Positions 58,865-64,000 of a DNA stretch of 64,000 bases are shown here, piece by piece. Source of the stretch: RGIG8748 sp045606045 (GTDB taxonomy: Bacteria > Bacillota > Clostridia > UMGS1810); the NCBI GenBank assembly GCA_045606045.1, contig JAZURE010000032.1, positions 26,712 through 90,711 on the forward strand. The letters are read 5' to 3'. Numbering within the stretch: position 1 is the first letter of the stretch; every line of letters starts with the position of its first letter. The position numbers and the translations under genes were made by a program. The notes beneath the pieces were generated by a model. It saw only the letters and a list, made by a program, of their open reading frames with translations, made no database searches and was not told the DNA's origin.

Positions 58865-60880
58865 ATGATAGGTACAGTACTTGGCGGAAGATATACAATT
58901 TTAGAAGAAGTAGGAAAGGGCGGAATGGCATATGTGTATAAGGCACAATGCAATGTCCTTAATCGAATTGTTGCAGTTAAAGTTTTGAGAAATGATTTGG
59001 AGGGCGGCGAGGAATTTGTAAATCGTTTTAAGGCAGAAGCACAATCTGCGGCTTGTCTTACTCATCCAAACATTGTTTCTATATACGATGTAGGTGAGGA
59101 AAACGGTATTTATTACATTGTAATGGAATATATTGAGGGCACAACCTTAAAGGAATATATAAAGCAAAAGGGCAGACTTTCCTCATTGGAGAGCGCAAAT
59201 ATTGCTTCGCAGATTTGCGGTGCTTTGTCTGTAGCACACGAGAAAAACATAATCCACAGAGATATAAAACCCCATAATATTCTCATTACCTCTACAAATC
59301 TTGTAAAGGTTACGGACTTTGGCATTGCCCGTGCAAGCAACAGCTCTACAATGAGAGTTGCAGACTCTATATTAGGCTCTGTACACTACATCTCACCCGA
59401 ACAGGCTCGCGGAGGTTATGTCGACTGCAGAAGTGATATATATTCTCTTGGTATAGTACTGTATGAAATGCTCACCGGTAAGGTTCCTTTTGAAAGCGAA
59501 TCCCCGATAGCTGTTGCCATGAAGCACTTGGAAGAGATACCTGTTAATCCTACAACACTTACGCCCGATGTGGCTGTAGAGCTTGAAGACATTGTGCTTA
59601 GAGCAATATCCAAAGAGACAAGAAAGCGTTTTCAGACTGTAGATGGTTTTAAAGCGGCGTTGGATGCTTTTTTAAACACATTAAAAGCATCTCCGGATGC
59701 ACAGGAGACAGAAGAAACCCCAGCCGTAATACCTGCGGGCGAAATACTTGATTTTGAAAATGAAGATGACAATTATATAGCGGATGCTGAGGATATACCC
59801 ATGTCTTCGGATGTTTCCGACGAGGAAGAACCTGAGGAGTCAGACGAAGAATATGAAGAATCCGAAGAGTATGAGGAAGAATACACCAAACCTCGTTCAG
59901 CACTCAATATGATAATAGCGGCTCTGCTCATCGCACTTCTTGTTGTGGGCGGTGGATTTATGGGTGCACTATACTTTATAAATCCCGATGCACCGATTTT
60001 TATGTTCTTTAAAAACAGCGATGTGGATGTTCCTGATTTTACAAACATACAGTTCGAGAAAGCTCAGGAGCTTGCCGATAAATATGGATTGGTGCTCGAA
60101 ATTGGAGATAAAAAGCCGGGTCCCGACGAAGAGGGTACAGTTGTATATCAGAGCATATCCAAGGGTAATTCAGTTAAAAAGGGAACTCATATTACAGTTC
60201 ACTTAAGTATGGGCCCCGAAAACATAGACTCTTCTTCTTATCGCGGCGTTTCTGCAGATATAATAGATGATTTCAGAGAAAAAGGATATTCGGTTGAGGT
60301 TAAGTATAAATCCAGTACAGAGGTTGCCGAAGACCTTATTATAGGTGTTACCCGAAAAGGCGATAGGTTCATATTCACCGTAAGTACAGGCGGCGGTGAA
60401 ATAGACTGTGTTGTGCCGGATCTTTTAAGATGTACAAAAGCCGAAGCAAGAGAACGTCTTGAGGAGAATGGTCTTTTGTTAAACGAGAAGGTAACCTATA
60501 TAGAGAGTACTACTGTAGATCCGGGAAGAGTTGTAGAGCAATCCATAGCTCCCGGAGAAAAGGTTTCCCCCAAGACAAAGATATCCGTAATCCTTGCCGA
60601 AGAAAAATCAGGCGAAGACGAGGAGAGCGAAGGCTCGGAAGAAACCAAAGTAAAAGAAAAAGTCTTCAACTACAGTACCGAAATTCTTTCAGGACCTACA
60701 GTTGTAAAAATAGTGGAGAAAGCATCCGATGGTACTACCAAGGTTGTGTTTGAACAAACCGTAGACCCAGCTACGCTTGACGAAATTGTTGTCAAGGTTA
60801 AGGGAAGCGGCGTCAATGAGTACAGCATATACCATGGCGGTGAATTTATAACAAAAAGCAAGATTGATTTTACAAAATAG
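58865..60880 (+). CDS. prkC: PASTA-domain Ser/Thr kinase
   Basis: 671 aa. Kinase domain with Gly-rich loop VGKGGMAYVYKA, VAVKVL lysine, HRDIKPHNIL and DFGIARA (residues about 8-270), a very acidic linker (about 300-345), a membrane helix (MIIAALLIALLVVGGGFMGAL, about 350), then three PASTA repeats, the middle one divergent. Senses muropeptides and controls growth and wall processes in Firmicutes. Confidence 0.95.
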   Translation: MIGTVLGGRYTILEEVGKGGMAYVYKAQCNVLNRIVAVKVLRNDLEGGEEFVNRFKAEAQSAACLTHPNIVSIYDVGEENGIYYIVMEYIEGTTLKEYIKQKGRLSSLESANIASQICGALSVAHEKNIIHRDIKPHNILITSTNLVKVTDFGIARASNSSTMRVADSILGSVHYISPEQARGGYVDCRSDIYSLGIVLYEMLTGKVPFESESPIAVAMKHLEEIPVNPTTLTPDVAVELEDIVLRAISKETRKRFQTVDGFKAALDAFLNTLKASPDAQETEETPAVIPAGEILDFENEDDNYIADAEDIPMSSDVSDEEEPEESDEEYEESEEYEEEYTKPRSALNMIIAALLIALLVVGGGFMGALYFINPDAPIFMFFKNSDVDVPDFTNIQFEKAQELADKYGLVLEIGDKKPGPDEEGTVVYQSISKGNSVKKGTHITVHLSMGPENIDSSSYRGVSADIIDDFREKGYSVEVKYKSSTEVAEDLIIGVTRKGDRFIFTVSTGGGEIDCVVPDLLRCTKAEARERLEENGLLLNEKVTYIESTTVDPGRVVEQSIAPGEKVSPKTKISVILAEEKSGEDEESEGSEETKVKEKVFNYSTEILSGPTVVKIVEKASDGTTKVVFEQTVDPATLDEIVVKVKGSGVNEYSIYHGGEFITKSKIDFTK

Positions 60881-60892
60881 TAATGGTGGAGT

Positions 60893-61771
60893 ATGCAAAA
60901 GGGAATAATCGTTAAAGGAATTGGCGGTTTCTATTATGTAGATATCGGCAATGCAATTGTGGAATGCAGGGCGCAAGGACATTTCAGAAATAAGAATCTG
61001 TCTCCATGTGTTGGTGACAAAGTGGGGATTATCCTTGAATCCGATACCAAAGGCTCAATATCTGAAATATTTGAAAGAACAAACGTTTTTATAAGACCGC
61101 CCGTGGCAAATATAGATTCTATGATAATAGTGGCATCACTCAAAAACCCAGTGCCCGACCTCACTTTTATAGACAAAATGCTCGTTATTGCCAAAGCAAA
61201 GAGTGTAGATGTAACATTATGCTTCAACAAGACGGATTTAGATGACGGTCTTGCAGATGAGCTAACACAAATCTACAGAGGATGCGGTTGCAAAATCATT
61301 TTTACAAGTGCACCTGACGGTGTTGGAGTAGACGGCATACGTGATGGTTTGAAGGGCAAAACCACAGCTTTTTGCGGCTTCTCAGGAGTAGGCAAATCCA
61401 GCCTTTTAAACTCTGTAGTAGGTCTTGAAGCCATGCAAACAGGCGAGGTTAGCGAAAGGCTTAAACGGGGCAAGCATACCACAAGACATGTAGAACTTAT
61501 TAATTACAATGGGGGATATATCGTAGATACTCCAGGCTTTAGTATGCTCGATTTCCCCGAAGAGCTTACAAAGGATGAGCTTTGGCAGTATTTTCCCGAA
61601 TTCTACGACTATACACATTTGTGCAAATTCCGTGATTGTAATCATGCGGCAACCTCAAAGGTTTGTGCTGTTTGTGATGCCGCAGAAAAAGGGGACATAC
61701 CTATGTCCAGATACGAAAATTATAAAGACTTTTATAAGATATTATCACAAAGGAAGGACTGGAAGAAATGA
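60893..61771 (+). CDS. rsgA: Ribosome small subunit GTPase
   Basis: 292 aa. OB-fold start, permuted GTPase motifs NKTDLDD (G4) before GFSGVGKSSLLN (G1) and DTPGF (G3), zinc site CKFRDCNH...C. Matures the 30S subunit. Confidence 0.95.
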   Translation: MQKGIIVKGIGGFYYVDIGNAIVECRAQGHFRNKNLSPCVGDKVGIILESDTKGSISEIFERTNVFIRPPVANIDSMIIVASLKNPVPDLTFIDKMLVIAKAKSVDVTLCFNKTDLDDGLADELTQIYRGCGCKIIFTSAPDGVGVDGIRDGLKGKTTAFCGFSGVGKSSLLNSVVGLEAMQTGEVSERLKRGKHTTRHVELINYNGGYIVDTPGFSMLDFPEELTKDELWQYFPEFYDYTHLCKFRDCNHAATSKVCAVCDAAEKGDIPMSRYENYKDFYKILSQRKDWKK

Positions 61772-62412
61772 TTAAATTATCTCCCTCGCTTTTGTCTTCG
61801 GACTTTATGAACATGGGTGCAGATGTAAAAGCAATAGAAAGTGCAGGCTGCCCATATGTGCATGTGGATGTGATGGACGGACATTTTGTACCAAATATAA
61901 ATTTTGGACCCGGTATAGTTTCTTCGCTCAAAAAAATTACAGATATGGTCCTTGATGTACACCTTATGATATCAGACCCCGAAAAATATGTGGATGCATT
62001 TCTTGATGCAGGCTCTGATATTGTAACTGTACATATTGAATGTGATGCAGATTTTCAGCTTTTGGCAGACAAGGTGAAAGGCAGAGGAAAGAAATTTGCT
62101 TTATCCATAAATCCTGCTACAGATTTATCTTTATTGTACCTGCACGCCGACCTTGCAGACATGATTCTTGTTATGAGTGTAAATCCCGGATTTGGTGCTC
62201 AGGCTTTTATAGAAACCAGTCTCGACAAGATAAGAATTCTCCGCGAAAAATATCCCGACAAGGATATTGAGGTAGATGGCGGCATAAAACTCGATAATGT
62301 CGAAAAAGTAATCGAGGCAGGTGCAAATGTTATTGTGGCAGGCTCAGCAATTTTTGGCGCAGAAGATGTAACAAAACAGGCAAAGTTATTTATCGAGAGG
62401 TGCAATAAGTGA
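61768..62412 (+). CDS. rpe: Ribulose-phosphate 3-epimerase
   Basis: 214 aa. SPSLLSSDFMNMG, DVMDGHFVPNINFGP, and VNPGFGAQAFIE are typical. Overlaps rsgA by 4 bp. Pentose phosphate pathway, as rpiB. Confidence 0.95.
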   Translation: MIKLSPSLLSSDFMNMGADVKAIESAGCPYVHVDVMDGHFVPNINFGPGIVSSLKKITDMVLDVHLMISDPEKYVDAFLDAGSDIVTVHIECDADFQLLADKVKGRGKKFALSINPATDLSLLYLHADLADMILVMSVNPGFGAQAFIETSLDKIRILREKYPDKDIEVDGGIKLDNVEKVIEAGANVIVAGSAIFGAEDVTKQAKLFIERCNK

Positions 62413-63047
62413 AGAGAGCTGTAGTGTTTGGCGGCGGAAAAATAACAGATTACACATCTTTGCTTTTTACACCGCAGGAGGAAGACTATATTATTTGTGC
62501 CGATAGCGGTATTGTTCATTGCGAAAAGCTTGGATTAAAGGCGGATTTGTGGGTAGGGGATTTTGATTCCTGTGATTTTGATACCTGTATAAAATTGTCC
62601 TGTGCCAGAGATGTTATCATAGACCGTCTTAATCCTGTGAAAGATTTGAGCGATACGGAATATGCTTTGGATTATGCTGCTAAAAACGGATATGATACCT
62701 TGGTTTTGATAGGCGGTATAGGTACACGGATGGATCACTCCCTTTCAAACTTGTATCTTACTGAAAAATATTTTAACAAGAACATTAAGCTTACTGTAAT
62801 AAACGAAAACAATGTCATTAATTTTGTTAAGGATTCTTCTTGTTTGGTGACAAAAAGCCGCTACAAATATGTTTCCATACTGCCGCTTGAGGATTGCGTG
62901 GTTTCCTGTAATGGTTTTTGCTACAATTTATCGCGCGAAAAGCTTATCAGACACAGTACAAGAGCAATCAGCAATGAGCTTTCGGATGACACAGGCACCA
63001 TAACTATACATGACGGAAGTGCTTTTATTATTGAATCCATAGATTAG
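62409..63047 (+). CDS. thiN: Thiamine pyrophosphokinase
   Basis: 212 aa, GTG start. Motifs CADSGIVHCEKLGLKADLWVGDFDS and SDTEYALDYA. Makes the cofactor TPP from thiamine. Confidence 0.93.
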   Translation: MKRAVVFGGGKITDYTSLLFTPQEEDYIICADSGIVHCEKLGLKADLWVGDFDSCDFDTCIKLSCARDVIIDRLNPVKDLSDTEYALDYAAKNGYDTLVLIGGIGTRMDHSLSNLYLTEKYFNKNIKLTVINENNVINFVKDSSCLVTKSRYKYVSILPLEDCVVSCNGFCYNLSREKLIRHSTRAISNELSDDTGTITIHDGSAFIIESID

Positions 63048-63059
63048 AGAGTGATTTTT

Positions 63060-63767
63060 TTGAAAGAAAATATTTATACCATACCAATAAATGATGCTTT
63101 TGCGGAAGATTGCGAATGTCCTGTTTGCCAGTTTATGAGTAAGGAAGAAAAGCACAGAATAGAATATTCTCTCGGAGCAAGCATGATGGAGCCTGATGAA
63201 CGAATTGTTTCAAATGAGCTTGGCTATTGCCAGAGGCATACGCAGATGATGTACGATTTTGGCAACAAGTTAAGTCATGCACTTGTTTTGGAGACTCGCC
63301 TGAAATTTATTACAGATAAACTTAATAATTATTCAAACACACTTAAAAAGCCAAAAAAAATACTGTTTTCGAATAAAGACAGTGAAAACAGCTTGACTTA
63401 TGCAAATACCTGTGTTGTCTGTGAGAGACTCAGCAAAATTCAAAAGGACTTTGTGGCAAATCTTTTTTATTTGTATAAAAAAGACAGTGAATTTAGAAAC
63501 AAGTTTTTGAGTTCAAAGGGTTTTTGCCTGCCTCATTTTGAGTATCTGGCAAATTCAGCCTATAAATATCTGGGTGCAGATGCAGGATATGAGTTTCTTC
63601 AAAACCTGTGTGAATTACAGAAGAAAAACCTTTTGAGAGTAACAGAAGACGTAGAGTGGTTTACCAAGAAATTTGACTACAGATATAAAGATGAGGATTG
63701 GAAGAATTCCAAGGATGCCGTAATAAGAGCGTGCCTTAAAATTTCAGGATATGTAGAAGAAAAATAA
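63060..63767 (+). CDS. DUF6062-type protein of unknown function
   Basis: 235 aa from TTG 63060 (GAGAGTGA upstream); the frame could start at GTG 63051. Pattern IYTIPINDAFAEDCECPVCQFM, YCQRHTQMMYDFGNKL and CVVCERLS have paired cysteines and His, suggesting metal. Last gene before a strong terminator. No function known. Confidence 0.7.
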   Translation: MKENIYTIPINDAFAEDCECPVCQFMSKEEKHRIEYSLGASMMEPDERIVSNELGYCQRHTQMMYDFGNKLSHALVLETRLKFITDKLNNYSNTLKKPKKILFSNKDSENSLTYANTCVVCERLSKIQKDFVANLFYLYKKDSEFRNKFLSSKGFCLPHFEYLANSAYKYLGADAGYEFLQNLCELQKKNLLRVTEDVEWFTKKFDYRYKDEDWKNSKDAVIRACLKISGYVEEK

Positions 63768-63786
63768 ATAGATTACTAAAAAAACA

Positions 63787-63821
63787 TACCCCGTCAAAAG
63801 TTATATGCTTTTGGCGGGGTA
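63787..63821 (+). terminator. Strong terminator ending the host operon
   Basis: 14-bp stem TACCCCGTCAAAAG / CTTTTGGCGGGGTA (one G-T), 7-nt loop, then TAATTTTA. Confidence 0.85.
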
Positions 63822-63866
63822 TAATTTTAAAAGGTAAAAAATATGCACCCCAAAACTTAAATGAAG

Positions 63867-64000
63867 TGAACCCCAAAGTTTAGACAAAAATTTAATATTA
63901 AATTGCTTGTGAATGAGTTCGGTATTGTGCCGGACTCATTCCTTTTAGTTTCATGGAAATTCTTTCATTGTTGTAGTAATGAATATATCCTTTCAATTCT
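63867..64000 (-). mobile_element. End of an IS3-family element (continues beyond window)
   Basis: Contains the transposase end below and a probable terminal sequence TGAACCCCAAAGTTTAGACA (63867-63886). A similar TGCACCCCAAAAC stretch sits at 63844, so the exact end is uncertain. Confidence 0.7.
63898..64000 (-). CDS. IS3-family transposase OrfB, C-terminal end (partial)
   Basis: The minus strand reads ELKGYIHYYNNERISMKLKG then MSPAQYRTHSQAI before the stop at 63898-63900. This is the conserved end of IS150/IS3-type OrfB integrase-like proteins (YIxYYNxxRIxxxLxxxSPxxYR). The rest lies outside the window. Confidence 0.85.
   Translation of the reverse strand, partial: ELKGYIHYYNNERISMKLKGMSPAQYRTHSQAI

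Overview
The window is a piece of an AT-rich, Gram-positive, strictly anaerobic Firmicute chromosome, most likely a gut Clostridia/Oscillospirales species. Evidence for this is the glycyl-radical pyruvate formate-lyase, the flavin reductase-rubredoxin fusion, formate-THF ligase, RemA, and the canonical Firmicutes run gmk-rpoZ-priA-def-fmt-rsmB-rlmN-PP2C-PrkC-rsgA-rpe-thiN. No rRNA, tRNA or CRISPR array was found.

Layout. 1-7708: host genes, all on the + strand (pflB end, pflA, HPr, uvrC, flavin reductase-rubredoxin, a DUF5685-type gene, a DnaJ-domain gene, a membrane protein, tyrS). 7736-40612: a complete-looking ~33 kb siphovirus-type prophage with visibly higher GC, inserted between tyrS and thrC and bounded by a 16-bp direct repeat. 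40623-63821: host genes again, all + strand (thrC, ispD-ispF, fhs, tsaE-tsaB-rpiB, metK, then yicC to thiN). 63867-64000: the end of an IS3-family insertion sequence.

Prophage. Nearly every gene reads leftward, from the early end (right) to lysis (left). Right end: an IS30-type HTH protein, a PP-loop (PAPS-reductase-like) protein, a circularly permuted cytosine-C5 methyltransferase, small regulators, a transglycosylase and an HUH replication protein. Middle: HNH, terminase, portal, protease, HK97 capsid, connectors, major tail protein, tail chaperones joined by a -1 frameshift, tape measure, Dit, Tal and fibre. Left: holin, amidase, a displaced gp10-like gene, and an IS30-type transposase operon. 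No tyrosine or serine integrase is visible, so the IS30-type DDE enzyme is the only candidate recombinase.

The main system is a diversity-generating retroelement (DGR): reverse transcriptase (13030-14094), a 129-bp template repeat TR (14242-14370), Avd (14389-14799), and two variable repeats. VR1 is in the tail fibre/baseplate gene next door. VR2 lies about 22 kb away at the end of a 229-aa gene in the early region. On the coding strand every TR/VR difference (11 in VR1, 13 in VR2) is at a template adenine, which is the signature of adenine-specific mutagenic retrohoming. Both VRs end in the same GC-rich tract, followed just after the stop codon by a short GC hairpin. One retroelement therefore appears to diversify a receptor-binding tail protein and a second, apparently non-structural protein.

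The prophage also carries rightward transcription units opposed to the phage operon. These include two strong candidate small RNAs, each with its own promoter and terminator (about 9634-9805 and 34470-34536).
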